A DNA stretch of 64,000 bases from Hyphomonadaceae bacterium (GTDB lineage: Bacteria > Pseudomonadota > Alphaproteobacteria > Caulobacterales > Aquidulcibacteraceae), in NCBI GenBank assembly GCA_016791425.1, contig JAEUMQ010000013.1, forward strand, positions 62,001-126,000, written 5' to 3'. Under the pieces are notes generated by a model that worked only from the letters and a program-made list of their open reading frames with translations, was not told where the DNA came from and ran no database searches. Shown here piece by piece: positions 44,491 through 54,637 of this stretch. Position numbers and translations under genes: made by a program. The number at the start of each line of letters is the position of its first letter. Within the stretch, counting starts at the first letter, position 1.

Positions 44491-45135
44491 GTTCCTGCGG
44501 TTGCCGCGGCGCTCTTGCTGCTGCGCCGGCGCCGGGGCCTGAGCCTGCTGTTGCGGCGGGGGCGGCGCGGAGAGACGCGACACGTTGATCGTCCGCACGC
44601 GCTGATCGATGCGCGAGAGCACGTCCTGCGTCGCATCGATGCTCGGCAAATAGCGCGACACGATCGAGGCCTCGAGCGCCGCTGAGGCGCCCCGCGCCTG
44701 CATCACCTCGAGGATGATCGGCGCGGTCTGGCGCTGGAACTCCGCAAGCGCCTGCCCGCGCGTGTATTCAAGGTCCCGCGCGAGCCCCATTTGCCGCTGT
44801 TGGAACGCCTGGCTCCGCCGCTGCAGCGCTTCGATCTGCTGCGCGAGCTGGGTGTTGGCGCGAACCTGCTCGGGGGTCTGCCCCTGCATCGCGCCCTGCA
44901 GGCGCTGGCCTTCCTGCTGCAGCGAGGTCTGCTCGGGCGTGATCTCGCCCTGCATCTGCTGTGCGATCTGCTGCAGCTTGGTCTGCATGTCGCGCCCTGC
45001 GGCGGTCTGCTCAAGGATGCGTTCCGCATCGATGACCATGATCGTGCCGGAGCCCGCCTGGGCGAAGGCCGCGGGCGAGAACGCGAGTGCGCCGGCGATG
45101 GCGCCGGCCGCGATTAAAGCTTTCACGGGACGCAT
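44488..45135 (-). CDS. skp: OmpH/Skp-family periplasmic chaperone
   Basis: 215 residues. The signal peptide (MRPVKALIAAGAIAGALAFS, ending AFA) is followed by the OmpH start VIDAERILEQTAAGRDMQTKL and a long Gln/Glu/Arg coiled coil (about 55-165), the tentacle of the Skp trimer that carries unfolded outer-membrane proteins to BamA. The C-terminus adds a Pro/Gln/Ala-rich tail (PPPPQQQAQAPAP) and a basic end. It lies directly after bamA, as is standard. Confidence 0.92.
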   Translation of the reverse strand: MRPVKALIAAGAIAGALAFSPAAFAQAGSGTIMVIDAERILEQTAAGRDMQTKLQQIAQQMQGEITPEQTSLQQEGQRLQGAMQGQTPEQVRANTQLAQQIEALQRRSQAFQQRQMGLARDLEYTRGQALAEFQRQTAPIILEVMQARGASAALEASIVSRYLPSIDATQDVLSRIDQRVRTINVSRLSAPPPPQQQAQAPAPAQQQERRGNRRN

Positions 45136-45173
45136 TCGGGCGCCTTTCTGGGGGCTGCGCTTCCGGAATCCGG

Positions 45174-47786
45174 TCAGAAGCGAGTTCTTGTTGAGAAGCG
45201 GAAAGTTTCCGTCCGGTCGAAATATGATTTTGCGAAGGGTTCCGCAAAATCGAACTGCACCGGGCCGAACGGCGAATCCCAGAAGATGGACACGCCGGCC
45301 GACGCCCGGAACGACGCCGCATCGTCCACGAAAGTGGTGTAAGTTTGACCGCCGCTGGTGAAGCTCGTGGTGCGCGAACTCGCCGCATCGAGAATGCCGA
45401 GCGACCCGGCCTCTGCGAAGAGCGCGCCCGAAACGCCGAACTGCTCCGGCAGCCCGAGCGGGAAGGAAAGCTGCAGCGTGCCGATGTAGTAGAGATTGCC
45501 GCCCAGCGCGTCGCCGTAGATCGTGTTCACCACTCCGCCGCTGGCGTCCGAAACCACGGTGATCTGCCGCGGCCCGATGCCCGCCACGTCGAAGCCGCGG
45601 AAGGACGAGCCGCCCTTGAAGAAGCGGTCGTTGATCCGGACATCGTCGCCCGACCAGCCGAAGATATAGCCCGAATTGAGCCGGAAGCTCGCGGTCACGT
45701 CCTGGACGATGCCGCGATAGACGCCGGTGGAGAGCTCCGTACGCAGATAATGCACGTCGCCGCCGGCGCCCGCGAAGTCCTGGCTGAGCGAGAGGTCGAA
45801 GCCGTTGGTCGGATCGATGCGGTCGTTGCGCGCGTCCCAATTGAACGAATAGCCGAACACCGAGGTGAGGAAGGTGCCTTCCTGGTCGCAGAGCAGCGGC
45901 CGGCCGATATAGCGGATGTCGCACTGATCGACGAGATCGGTCGTCGTCGCCCCATCGCCGTCCGCATCAACGAGCAGGTTGGCGATGTTGGTGTCGTCGT
46001 GCAGCAGCGAATAGGTGATGCCCATGCCCGTGCGCTCGGTGAGCGGGAAGCTCGTGCGCAAGCCGAGGCCAGTCGATTGGTTCGTGAACGAGGATTGGTC
46101 GGAGAAGTCCGTCCGCAGCGAGAAGAGATCAAAGCCCGCCGCCAGGTCCCGCCCGAGGAAGCGCGGCTCGGTGAAGCGCACGTCGAATTGCTGGCGCAGC
46201 GAACTCGTCGAGGCGCGCAGCCGCAGGAATTGCCCCCGCCCGCGTAAATTCCGCTCGCTGACCGAGAGGTCGAAGAGGAAGCTTTCCTGCGAGGAATAGC
46301 CCGCCGCGAACGCCAGCTCGCCGGTGGATTCCTCCTCCACCTTCACCTGCACCACCGAGCGGTCCGGCTGCGTGCCCGGCTGTTCTTCCACTTCGACGCT
46401 CTTGAAGAAGCCGAGCGCGCGAATCCGCGAGCGTGAGCGATCGAGCAGGATACGGTTGAAGCTGTCGCCTTCGCTGACCCGCATTTCGCGCCGGATCACC
46501 CGATCGACGGTGCGCGTGTTCCCGACGATGTCGATCCGCTCCACGAAGACCCGCGGGCCTTCATTCACTTCGAACGTGATGTTGACGACCTTGTTGACCG
46601 GGTCGCGCTCGACGCGCGGGCGGATATCGACATTGGCGTAGCCGACGGTGCCGGCCACATAGCTCATCGCGTCGATCGAATCCTCGATCATCGAGCCTTC
46701 AAAGAGCTCGCCTGTGCGGATCGGGATGGCCGCTTCCAGGAGTTCCGGGGGCACCCGATCGAGCGCGGTCTCCACGCGGATGGCGCCGAAATCGTACTTC
46801 TCGCCTTCATCCACCGTGAAGGTGATGAAGAAGTCCTTCTGATCGGGCGTGAGCTCCGCGACCGCCGAGACCACGCGGAAATCCGCATAGCCGTGGTTGG
46901 TGTAGAACTGCCTCAGCTGCTCGCGGTCGTACTCGATCCGGTCCGGATCGTAATTGTCGTTCTTGGAGAAGAAATTCCACCAATGCGATCGGGTCGTGAC
47001 GATCTGGTCCTGGAGCTTGCGGTCCCCGAACGCCTCGTTGCCGATGAAATTGATGTCGCGCACGCCCGTCACCGGGCCCTCGTCGATCTCGAAGATGAGA
47101 TCCACGCGGTTCTGCTCGAGCTCGCGCACTTGCGGCGTGACCGTCGCCGCGAACCGGCCCGACCGGCGATAGACTTCCAGGATGCGCTGCACGTCGGCCT
47201 GCGCGCGCGCCGGCGTGAACACGCTGCGCGGACGCGCCTGAACTTCGTCGGTGAGCGTGTCTTCCTTCATCGACCGCACGCCCTCGAAGAGCACGCGGTT
47301 GATGATCGGGTTCTCCACCACGCGCACGACGAGGTCGCTGCCGCGCTGTTGGATCTGCACGTCGGCGAAGAGGCCGGTGGCGAACAGTGTTTTGATCGAC
47401 AGATCGATCCGCTCCGGATCGAACGGCTCGCCGGGGCGCAGCGACATGTAGGACGTGACCGTCGAGGCCTCGATCCGCTGGATGCCTTCGACCTGGATCC
47501 GCCCGATCACCGCCGCTGCCGGCGCTTGCGCCTGCGCCGGGGCGCGGCGTGCGGCCGCCGGCGCCTGTGCGCGCGCTGGTTGTGCGGGCGTTGCAGCGCG
47601 CGCGGCCGGCGCCGCGGGCGCCGGCGTTCCGACCGGCGCGGTCCCCGGCTGCACCGTGGAGGTGCGCGTGGTGTCCTGCGTCGGCGGGGCGGGGGTTTCC
47701 TGCGCAAGCGCAGGTCCGGCGCCGACGCCGACTGCTGCGGCGCTGGTCAGAACGCCGGCCACGACGTCGCGAAAACCGCGCTTCAT
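45174..47786 (-). CDS. bamA: Outer-membrane assembly factor BamA
   Basis: 870 residues. Signal peptide (ending GPALA), then an unusual Ala/Pro/Thr-rich stretch (about 30-90), then five POTRA domains (about 92-440; first IGRIQVEGIQRIEASTV) and a 16-stranded barrel (about 450-870) ending with an aromatic C-terminal strand (TFRFSTRTRF). The barrel lid motif VRGF appears as SSFRGFDVAGIG. BamA is the core insertase for outer-membrane proteins. It lies between rseP and skp. Confidence 0.97.
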   Translation of the reverse strand: MKRGFRDVVAGVLTSAAAVGVGAGPALAQETPAPPTQDTTRTSTVQPGTAPVGTPAPAAPAARAATPAQPARAQAPAAARRAPAQAQAPAAAVIGRIQVEGIQRIEASTVTSYMSLRPGEPFDPERIDLSIKTLFATGLFADVQIQQRGSDLVVRVVENPIINRVLFEGVRSMKEDTLTDEVQARPRSVFTPARAQADVQRILEVYRRSGRFAATVTPQVRELEQNRVDLIFEIDEGPVTGVRDINFIGNEAFGDRKLQDQIVTTRSHWWNFFSKNDNYDPDRIEYDREQLRQFYTNHGYADFRVVSAVAELTPDQKDFFITFTVDEGEKYDFGAIRVETALDRVPPELLEAAIPIRTGELFEGSMIEDSIDAMSYVAGTVGYANVDIRPRVERDPVNKVVNITFEVNEGPRVFVERIDIVGNTRTVDRVIRREMRVSEGDSFNRILLDRSRSRIRALGFFKSVEVEEQPGTQPDRSVVQVKVEEESTGELAFAAGYSSQESFLFDLSVSERNLRGRGQFLRLRASTSSLRQQFDVRFTEPRFLGRDLAAGFDLFSLRTDFSDQSSFTNQSTGLGLRTSFPLTERTGMGITYSLLHDDTNIANLLVDADGDGATTTDLVDQCDIRYIGRPLLCDQEGTFLTSVFGYSFNWDARNDRIDPTNGFDLSLSQDFAGAGGDVHYLRTELSTGVYRGIVQDVTASFRLNSGYIFGWSGDDVRINDRFFKGGSSFRGFDVAGIGPRQITVVSDASGGVVNTIYGDALGGNLYYIGTLQLSFPLGLPEQFGVSGALFAEAGSLGILDAASSRTTSFTSGGQTYTTFVDDAASFRASAGVSIFWDSPFGPVQFDFAEPFAKSYFDRTETFRFSTRTRF

Positions 47787-47883
47787 GAAGCCCTCAATGC
47801 CAAGGCGCTCCCCAGCGCCGGTTTTTTAAGACAGCATCCCGTGGGTGCGCGCAAGAAAGGAACGCTGTTCATCCTCAGCCCCA

Positions 47884-49092
47884 TCAACCAATGCCGGGGT
47901 TCAGGAATCGCTGGATGTCATTCCAAGTCGCGAACAAGAACAAGCCCCCCAGCACCGCAAGTCCCGCGCGCAGGGCCCATTCATGGGCTTGCGGCGGCAG
48001 CGGCTTCCCGCCTCGAATCGCTTCGATGGCGTAGAAGAGGAGATGTCCCCCGTCGAGAATCGGGATCGGCAACAGATTCACGATGCCGACCGCGACGGAG
48101 AGAATCGCCGCCCACTGCAGCAGGGAGAGGAGCAGGTCAGAAAGGCGTTCCCAAGGCGAGACGTCGGTTTGATCGATGGCGCGCGACGCGATCCTGCCGC
48201 TTTCGTTGAGGATGCCCGCCGGCCCCGCGATGTGTTCGGGCGAGGCCCGCCCTGCGAACACCTCGCCGATATAGGCCCCGGTCATCGCCACGATGCTCCA
48301 GGTCTGCTGCGCGCCGATGCCGATCGCGCCGATCGGCCCCACGCGCTCGATCACCCGCTCCTCCGGCAGCGTGCGCCGCTCGATGCCCAAGAGCCCGATG
48401 CGCCGCATCCGACCGTCCGGACCCGGCGTTTCGGTCGCTGTCGGCGTCACGGTCAATGACGCCAGCCCGCCGTCGCGCCGCACGACCAGATTGAGCTGCC
48501 GCTCCGGATTGGCCGCCACCACGCGCTGGAAGTCGCCGAACACGCTGACCGGCTGGCCCTGGATCTCCACCACGACGTCGCCGCCGCGGATGCCGCCCTT
48601 CTCGGCGGCCGAATTCGCCATCACTCCGTCGATCCGCGGCGACAGCTGCGCCCGGTCGGTCATGTCGCGCCCGACGATCAGCACCACCGCCGCGAACGCC
48701 GCGATCGCGAAAACGAAATTCATCAGCGGCCCGGCCACCACCACGAACGCCCGCGCCGCCACCGGCGCGGCGCGGAAGTGTCCGCGCTCCCGCGCCTCTT
48801 CATGGCTGAGCTGCTGTGCTTCCTCTGTGGCAGGCCCGATGCTGGAGGGGTCGGTGTCATCGACCCAGGAAACGAAGCCGCCGATCGGGATCGCCCCGAG
48901 CTTCCAGGTCGTCCCGTGCCTGTCCCGCGCCTGGGCCACCGCCGGCCCCATCCCGATGGAGAAGCTCTTCACCGCGATCCGGCAGAGCCGCGCCGCGCGG
49001 AAGTGCCCGAACTCGTGGACGAACACCACCATTCCCAGGACAAAAATGAACGAGCCGCCATAGAGCAGCACGTTCTTCAATGCTTCGAGCAT
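47884..49092 (-). CDS. rseP: RseP-family site-2 zinc metalloprotease
   Basis: 402 residues. The zinc site HEFGH lies in the first membrane helix (His26, Glu27, His30); a PDZ domain spans about 165-235 (GGIRGGDVVVEIQGQPV); the C-terminal motif NLLPIPILDGGHL supplies the third ligand. It cleaves membrane-embedded anti-sigma factors and leftover signal peptides. One PDZ domain is apparent. It lies between dxr and bamA, as in most relatives. Confidence 0.95.
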   Translation of the reverse strand: MLEALKNVLLYGGSFIFVLGMVVFVHEFGHFRAARLCRIAVKSFSIGMGPAVAQARDRHGTTWKLGAIPIGGFVSWVDDTDPSSIGPATEEAQQLSHEEARERGHFRAAPVAARAFVVVAGPLMNFVFAIAAFAAVVLIVGRDMTDRAQLSPRIDGVMANSAAEKGGIRGGDVVVEIQGQPVSVFGDFQRVVAANPERQLNLVVRRDGGLASLTVTPTATETPGPDGRMRRIGLLGIERRTLPEERVIERVGPIGAIGIGAQQTWSIVAMTGAYIGEVFAGRASPEHIAGPAGILNESGRIASRAIDQTDVSPWERLSDLLLSLLQWAAILSVAVGIVNLLPIPILDGGHLLFYAIEAIRGGKPLPPQAHEWALRAGLAVLGGLFLFATWNDIQRFLNPGIG

Positions 49093-49204
49093 CGCCTGCG
49101 CCTTTCACGGCTCGGGGGGAACGGCCCCCGGGCCCCTGCCAATCTCGTGTTGCGCCGAGTTCAGAACCCGCGTCGGGATTTGTCCCTCTCCCCGACCCGC
49201 GCCC

Positions 49205-50380
49205 CTATGCTCCGACGAGCCCGAGGGCGGCCTTTCGGGCCGCCTCCCGCGCCGCTCTATCGATAGCGCGCACCTCATCGAACGATGAAGGCGTTTTTTG
49301 GAACTGTCCAAGGTCGTCTTTGTCCAGGCGATCAAGGACTTCCCCCACCACGCGAGCGATCGCCAGAAATCCGAGCCGCCCGGCCAGGAATTCCCCCACC
49401 GCCACTTCGTTTGCGGCATTCAGCGCCGCGCTCGCCTTCGGCCCTTCCAGGAGCGCCGCCCGCGCCAGCGCGAGGGCCGGGAAGCGGGCTTCGTCCGGCC
49501 GCTCGAACGTGAGCGAGCCGAGCGCGGCCAGGTCGAGTCGCGCGGCGCTGGTGGCCACCCGGTCCGGCCAGGCGAGGGCGTAGGCGATCGGGACGCGCAT
49601 ATCCGGCGCGCCGAGCTGCGCCAATACCGATCCGTCGCAATAATGCACGAGTGAATGCACGACCGATTGGGGGTGCACGAGAATGTCGATCGCCGCGCTC
49701 GCCATCCCGAACAGGTAATGCGCCTCGATGAGCTCCAGGCCCTTGTTCATGAGTGTCGCGCTGTCGATCGAGATCTTGGTTCCCATCCCCCAGATCGGAT
49801 GCGCCGCCGCCTGCGCCGGCGTCGCCGCCGCCATCTCCTCCCGCGACCAGGTCCGGAACGGCCCGCCTGAGGCGGTCAAGGTCAGCTTCTCGACCCGCTC
49901 CGGATGCCCAAGCACCTGAAAGATCGCGTTATGTTCGGAATCGACCGGCAGCAGCGTCGCGCCCGCCTTGGCCGCCGCCGCCCGCATCAGCGGCCCTGCG
50001 CAGACCAGGCATTCCTTGTTCGCCAGCGCCACGATGGCGCCCCTCTCCACGGCCTTCAGGGTCGGTTCGAGGCCGGCCGCGCCGACAATCGCCGACATCA
50101 CCCAATCGGCCGGCCGCGCCGCCGCCTCCTCGATCGCGGCGGGCCCAGCGCCCACTTCCACGCCCGGCAGCGCCGCGCGGGCGTCCTCCAGGAGCGTGGG
50201 GTCCGCGATCGCCGCGAATTTGGGCCTGAGCCGCCGGGCCGCCGCCGCCAGCGCTGCGACATCACGTCCCGCCGCGATCGCCTCGATCGGACGCTCCAGG
50301 CCCTGCGCCCGCATCTCCTCCACGACCGCGACGGTCGTCTTGCCCACCGAGCCGGTGACGCCGAGGATCGAAATGCTCAC
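49205..50380 (-). CDS. dxr: 1-deoxy-D-xylulose 5-phosphate reductoisomerase
   Basis: 391 residues. It is the second step of the MEP isoprenoid pathway. The NADPH-binding start SILGVTGSVGKTT, LANKECLVCAG, LPVDSEHNAIFQ, ASGGPFRTW, MGTKISIDSATLMNKGLE and EAHYLFG are all typical of the family. It starts 13 bases after the cdsA stop, and its product pathway feeds UppS further up the same gene block. Confidence 0.97.
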   Translation of the reverse strand: MSISILGVTGSVGKTTVAVVEEMRAQGLERPIEAIAAGRDVAALAAAARRLRPKFAAIADPTLLEDARAALPGVEVGAGPAAIEEAAARPADWVMSAIVGAAGLEPTLKAVERGAIVALANKECLVCAGPLMRAAAAKAGATLLPVDSEHNAIFQVLGHPERVEKLTLTASGGPFRTWSREEMAAATPAQAAAHPIWGMGTKISIDSATLMNKGLELIEAHYLFGMASAAIDILVHPQSVVHSLVHYCDGSVLAQLGAPDMRVPIAYALAWPDRVATSAARLDLAALGSLTFERPDEARFPALALARAALLEGPKASAALNAANEVAVGEFLAGRLGFLAIARVVGEVLDRLDKDDLGQFQKTPSSFDEVRAIDRAAREAARKAALGLVGA

Positions 50381-50393
50381 GGACGCTCTTGTG

Positions 50394-51242
50394 TCAGCGC
50401 CCGAGCAGAGACGCCAGCGCCGAGGGGCACAAGACGAGGAAGGCGCTGGTCGCCAGCGTCGCCGCCATGAGCCCGTCCAGCCGGTCGAGCACGCCCCCGT
50501 GCCCGGGAATGAGCCGGCTTGCGTCCTTCACCCCGAACCGCCGCTTGATGAGCGACTCGATGAGGTCCCCCACCAGCCCGATCAGCGCCAACGACGCCCC
50601 CGCCGCCGCCCATTCTCCGAGCGACGGCGCTCCGAAGAGATGCCCGTTCGCGGCCCCGGCGCCTGCGCCCGCCGCAATCCCGGCGACCAGCCCGCTCCAC
50701 GTCTTCTGCGGCGAGAGCCGCTCGATCAGCTTCGGCCCCCCGATCAGCCGCCCGGCGAAATAAGCGCCCACGTCCGCCGCCCAGATCGTCGTGAAGAGAA
50801 GGATGATGATCTCGAACCCACCCGGGTCGCGCGCGCGCAGCCACAGGAAGCACGCCGCCGGCGCGCCGATATAAAGCGCCCCGCCCGCCGTCTCGAGCAT
50901 GCGCACGATCGTCCGCCTACGGACGGCCGAGACCCCGGCGCAGAGCGCGAGCCAGCCCAGACCCCAATCGAGCTGCCCCCAGCTGGCGAACATCACCGCC
51001 CCGAGCGAGCCCGCAAGCGAGAAGAGGAACGCGCCCGTGAGCGCGTCCGGCTCGCTCATCCGCGCCCATTCGTAGCTCATCGCCAGCGCGCACGCGCCGG
51101 CCGCCGCCGCCAGCCACGGGCCCCCGAACCAGGCCACGGCGAGTCCTAACGGGATAAGCACGATCGCCGAGAGCGTCCGCGGCAGGATGTCTTGCAGATC
51201 GCGCGTTTTCGGCTTTTCCGACGCATCCGCCGGCGCGTTCAT
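50394..51242 (-). CDS. cdsA: Phosphatidate cytidylyltransferase
   Basis: 282 residues with about eight membrane segments. It makes CDP-diacylglycerol, the precursor of membrane phospholipids. The family signature is seen as SLIKRRFGVKD followed by IPGHGGVLDRLDG. The start MNAPADASEKPK is preferred to an upstream one that overlaps uppS. It lies 13 bases after uppS. Confidence 0.95.
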   Translation of the reverse strand: MNAPADASEKPKTRDLQDILPRTLSAIVLIPLGLAVAWFGGPWLAAAAGACALAMSYEWARMSEPDALTGAFLFSLAGSLGAVMFASWGQLDWGLGWLALCAGVSAVRRRTIVRMLETAGGALYIGAPAACFLWLRARDPGGFEIIILLFTTIWAADVGAYFAGRLIGGPKLIERLSPQKTWSGLVAGIAAGAGAGAANGHLFGAPSLGEWAAAGASLALIGLVGDLIESLIKRRFGVKDASRLIPGHGGVLDRLDGLMAATLATSAFLVLCPSALASLLGR

Positions 51243-51255
51243 GCCAAGGCCGCCA

Positions 51256-52002
51256 TCATGAGCTGGCCTCGCCGCCGATCCCGCCATAGCGCCGGTCGCG
51301 TCGGGTGAACTCTGCGATCGCGCGCTCCATCGCCGCGCGGTCGAAATCGGGCCACAGCACGTCGAGGAACACGAGTTCGGAATAGGCCGCCTGCCAGAGC
51401 AGGAAGTTGGACAGCCGCAATTCCCCGCTGGTGCGGATCACGATGTCCGGCGCCGGCAGATCGCGCGTGTCGAGATAACCTGCAAACACGTCCGGCGACA
51501 CGTCCTCCAGCTTGAGTCTTCCCCCCGCCACGTCGCCGGCGAGCTTCTTCGCCGCCCGCGTGATCTCTTGCTGTCCGCCATAATTGAACGCGATGGTGAG
51601 ATTGAGCGCCGTGTTCTGCGCCGTGCGCCGCTCCGCCCGCTCGATCATCTCCAGGATGTCGGGATTGAGGTTGTCGCGCGCCCCGATCACGCGCACGCGC
51701 ACGCCTTCGGACGCCAGCCGCTCCAGGTCGCGATCGACATAGAGCCGCAGCAGCTCCAGCAAGGCGTTCACTTCGTCCGGAGGCCGTCGCCAATTCTCCG
51801 TGGAGAAGCCGAACACCGTCAGGTAGGGCACGCCAAGCTCGCCGGCGGCCTCCACCGCGCGCCGCAGCGCCTCCACGCCCTCCCGGTGCCCGAAACTGCG
51901 CGGCCGCGAGCGCGCCCGCGCCCAGCGTCCGTTGCCGTCCATGATGATGGCGACGTGGCGCGGCCGCGGGGCCGCCTCGGGTGTGGGAACCGCCGCCATC
52001 AC
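51256..52002 (-). CDS. uppS: Undecaprenyl diphosphate synthase
   Basis: 248 residues. It builds the C55 lipid carrier for peptidoglycan and other envelope polymers. The signature IIMDGNGRWARAR, the STENWRRP segment and the closing DIVIRTSGELRLSNFLLWQ are complete. The start may be the first or second Met. It lies between frr and cdsA in the usual order. Confidence 0.96.
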   Translation of the reverse strand: MMAAVPTPEAAPRPRHVAIIMDGNGRWARARSRPRSFGHREGVEALRRAVEAAGELGVPYLTVFGFSTENWRRPPDEVNALLELLRLYVDRDLERLASEGVRVRVIGARDNLNPDILEMIERAERRTAQNTALNLTIAFNYGGQQEITRAAKKLAGDVAGGRLKLEDVSPDVFAGYLDTRDLPAPDIVIRTSGELRLSNFLLWQAAYSELVFLDVLWPDFDRAAMERAIAEFTRRDRRYGGIGGEASS

Positions 52003-52090
52003 CGGCGCCGCCGGCTCTCAGCCGGCCTCAACCCGACTCCCTGAACGGGCGCAGGCGCGTCATGTCCTCGAAGCGAAGGAGCCCCAGCGG

Positions 52091-52654
52091 TCAAACCTGC
52101 ACGATCTCCGCTTCCTTGTGCGCCACCGCGTCGTCGATCTTCTTCACGTATTCGTCGGTCGCCTTCTGCACCAGATCGTGCAGCTTCTTGTGCTCGTCCT
52201 GACTGATCTCGTGATCCTTTTCCTGCTTCTTTAGGTGCTCCATCGCGTCGCGCCGAACATTGCGCACGGCCACCCGCGCATGCTCGGCGTACTTGCCTGC
52301 AAGCTTCGCGAGCTCCTGGCGCCGCTCGCCGGTCAGCGGCGGAATGGGGATCCGCAGCGATTGGCCGTCCACCACCGGATTGAGCCCCAGCGACGAGGCG
52401 CGGATCGCCTTGTCCACCGCCCCCACGTTCGACCTGTCCCAGACCTGCACGGAGATCATCCGCGGCTCGGGCGCCGAGATGGTCGCGACCTGGTTGATCG
52501 GCTGCGATGTCCCATAGACCTCAACATGGATGGGCTCCAGCAGCGCCGCCGAGGCGCGGCCGGTGCGCAGGCCCGAGAACTCGCCCATGAGCGCGTTGAG
52601 CGCGCCTTCCATGCGCTTCTTGTAGTCTTCGACCTTGAAGGGTTGGCTGGCCAT
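52091..52654 (-). CDS. frr: Ribosome recycling factor
   Basis: 187 residues. It splits the post-termination ribosome together with EF-G. Typical elements: YKKRMEGALNALMGEFSGLRTGRAS, the hinge and domain II (VEVYGTSQPINQVATIS), and the long C-terminal helix RRDAMEHLKKQEKD. GGCGGA lies before the start. It follows pyrH after 29 bases. Confidence 0.97.
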   Translation of the reverse strand: MASQPFKVEDYKKRMEGALNALMGEFSGLRTGRASAALLEPIHVEVYGTSQPINQVATISAPEPRMISVQVWDRSNVGAVDKAIRASSLGLNPVVDGQSLRIPIPPLTGERRQELAKLAGKYAEHARVAVRNVRRDAMEHLKKQEKDHEISQDEHKKLHDLVQKATDEYVKKIDDAVAHKEAEIVQV

Positions 52655-52683
52655 GTCCGCCTCTTGCCCAAATCGCTGAAATA

Positions 52684-53448
52684 CTAGTCGCGGATAATCG
52701 TGCAGACGCCGCGCCCGCTCAAGACGTCGGCGAGCCCTCCGCGCGTCTGGATCGAGAACACGACGATCGGGATCTTGTTCTCCCGCATCAGGCTGACGGC
52801 CGAGGCGTCCATCACCCCCAGGTCGCGCGCCAGCACCTCGTGATAGGTGAGCCGGTCGTGCCGCTCCGCGTTGGGATCCTTCTTCGGATCGGCCGAATAG
52901 ACCCCGTCCACTTGCGTACCCTTGAAGAGCGCGTTGCAGCCCATTTCCGCGGCCCGGAGCGCCGCTGCGGTGTCGGTGGTGAAGAACGGATTGCCGGTGC
53001 CGGCGGCGAAAATGACGATCCGCCCCTTCTCCAGATGGCGCATCGCGCGCCGGCGGATATAGGGCTCGCACACGGTCATCATCGGGATCGCCGATTGCAC
53101 CCGCGTCTCAGCGCCCAGCTTCTCGATGGCGTTCGACATCGCCAGCGCGTTCATCACCGTCGCGAGCATGCCCATATAATCGGCGCTCGCCCGCTCCATG
53201 CCTGACGCGGCGCCGGAAAGGCCGCGGAAGATGTTGCCCCCGCCGATCACCAGGCAGAGCTCGAAGCCCTGCTTGGAGGCGGCCGCGACCTCTTCGGCGA
53301 TGCGGTTGCAGACCTCCATATCGATGCCGTAGCCGGCCTGCCCCATCAGGGCCTCGCCGGAGATCTTGAGAAGGACGCGCTTGAAGGGCGAGCCCGCGGG
53401 CGGCTCGCGCCGACGAGCGTCGGGGAGCGGTTGGGAGGCGTCGGACAT
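52684..53448 (-). CDS. pyrH: UMP kinase
   Basis: 254 residues of the hexameric bacterial type. It phosphorylates UMP to UDP, feeding CTP synthesis by PyrG. Motifs: [43 protein letters not shown] and [13 protein letters not shown]. The start [10 protein letters not shown] is chosen; a start 12 codons upstream is possible. It lies between tsf and frr. Confidence 0.96.
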   Translation of the reverse strand: MSDASQPLPDARRREPPAGSPFKRVLLKISGEALMGQAGYGIDMEVCNRIAEEVAAASKQGFELCLVIGGGNIFRGLSGAASGMERASADYMGMLATVMNALAMSNAIEKLGAETRVQSAIPMMTVCEPYIRRRAMRHLEKGRIVIFAAGTGNPFFTTDTAAALRAAEMGCNALFKGTQVDGVYSADPKKDPNAERHDRLTYHEVLARDLGVMDASAVSLMRENKIPIVVFSIQTRGGLADVLSGRGVCTIIRD

Positions 53449-53520
53449 TTGAATCGATGTCCCTACCCGCTTCGCCCCCTCCACGCAAAGCCGCCGAGGC
53501 AGCCCAAGACAAGCGCAGGC

Positions 53521-53562
53521 GCCCCTCTCCCGCTGGCGCGGGAGAGGGGACGGGCGTGAGGG
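53521..53562 (+). repeat. GC-rich hairpin repeat upstream of pyrH
   Basis: GCCCCTCTCCCGCTGGCGCG followed by GGAGAGGGGACGGGCGTGAGGG. It forms a 9-10 bp hairpin (CCCCTCTCCCG with CGGGAGAGGGG). Its sequence differs from the main family, so it may be a separate repeat type. Confidence 0.5.
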
Positions 53563-53591
53563 AGCATGAGAACGCGCGCTTGAGCCGCGTC

Positions 53592-53630
53592 CAAAAGCAA
53601 AACGCCCCGCCCCTTTCGGAGCGAGGCGTT
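53592..53630 (-). terminator. Rho-independent terminator of tsf
   Basis: On the minus strand a 13-bp stem (AACGCCTCGCTCC with GGGGCGGGGCGTT, two G-U pairs) closed by a GAAA loop is followed by TTGCTTTTGG. It lies about 20 bases after the tsf stop and separates the rpsB-tsf unit from pyrH. Confidence 0.85.
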
Positions 53631-53651
53631 CGCTAGCGTCTCAAGCTGCGC

Positions 53652-54587
53652 TCAGCTCTTCGTCATCGCCGCCACTTCCGCGGCGAAATCGTCCACCTTC
53701 TTCTCCACGCCCTCGCCGAGCGCGAAGCGCACGAAGCCGGTGATCTTGATCGGCGCGCCGGCCGCCTTGGCGGCCTCGTTCACCGCCGCCTCCACGGTGA
53801 GGTCGGGGTTGAGCACGAAGGCCTGCTTCAGTAGCACGGATTCCTCGAAGAACTTCCGCATGCGCCCTTCAAGCATCTTGTCGAGCACCTGCTGCGGCTT
53901 GCCGACCGCCTTGGGATCTTCCTTGATCTGCTCGGCGAGCACGGCCTTCTCGCGCGCCACCCGGTCGGCCGGGAGCTCGGCTTCCGTGAGCGCAAGCGGG
54001 CCCGCCGCCGCGACGTGCATCGCCACCTTGCGGGCGATCTCCGCCGCCGCGTCCGCCTTCTCGCTCTCCGCCGCCACGATGACGCCGATGCGGCCCATAT
54101 TGTCCGCAACCGCGTTGTGGATGTAGGCCGCGACCGCGCCCTGCTTCACGTCGAGATAGGCCGCGCGCCGCAGCGTGATGTTCTCGCCGATCGACGCGAT
54201 CAGCGAGGTCACCATGTCGGACACCTTGCCTTCCCCGCTCGGCGCCTTGGCGTCGAGGATCTTGGCGAGGTCGCCCTTGTTCTTCAGCGCGAGGTCGGCG
54301 AACGCGCGCGCCGCAGCCTGGAACGTGTCGTTCCGCGCGACGAAATCGGTCTCCGAATTGAGCTCCGCCAGCGCCGCCGCCTTGCCGCCGGCCGCAAGCG
54401 CGACAACGCCTTCGGCGGCCGCACGGTCGGCCTTTTTCGCAGCCTTCGAGAGGCCCTTGGCGCGCAGCCAATCAACCGACGCCTCAAGGTCGCCGTTGTT
54501 CTCCGCCAGAGCCTTCTTGCAATCCATCATGCCGACGCCGGTCTTCTCGCGCAGCTCTTTCACCAGCGCGGCGCTCACTTCGGCCAT
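53652..54587 (-). CDS. tsf: Elongation factor Ts
   Basis: 311 residues. It is the guanine-nucleotide exchange factor for EF-Tu. The N-terminal UBA-like domain contains [18 protein letters not shown]; the core shows [13 protein letters not shown] and the later [11 protein letters not shown]-like [15 protein letters not shown]. The start is preceded by GGAGAATG-type sequence. Downstream of rpsB on one unit and closed by a clear terminator. Confidence 0.97.
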   Translation of the reverse strand: MAEVSAALVKELREKTGVGMMDCKKALAENNGDLEASVDWLRAKGLSKAAKKADRAAAEGVVALAAGGKAAALAELNSETDFVARNDTFQAAARAFADLALKNKGDLAKILDAKAPSGEGKVSDMVTSLIASIGENITLRRAAYLDVKQGAVAAYIHNAVADNMGRIGVIVAAESEKADAAAEIARKVAMHVAAAGPLALTEAELPADRVAREKAVLAEQIKEDPKAVGKPQQVLDKMLEGRMRKFFEESVLLKQAFVLNPDLTVEAAVNEAAKAAGAPIKITGFVRFALGEGVEKKVDDFAAEVAAMTKS

Positions 54588-54637
54588 GACATTCTCCTTA
54601 CACTGACATTCATTCTGAAACTTGCGGCGATGCGCGC

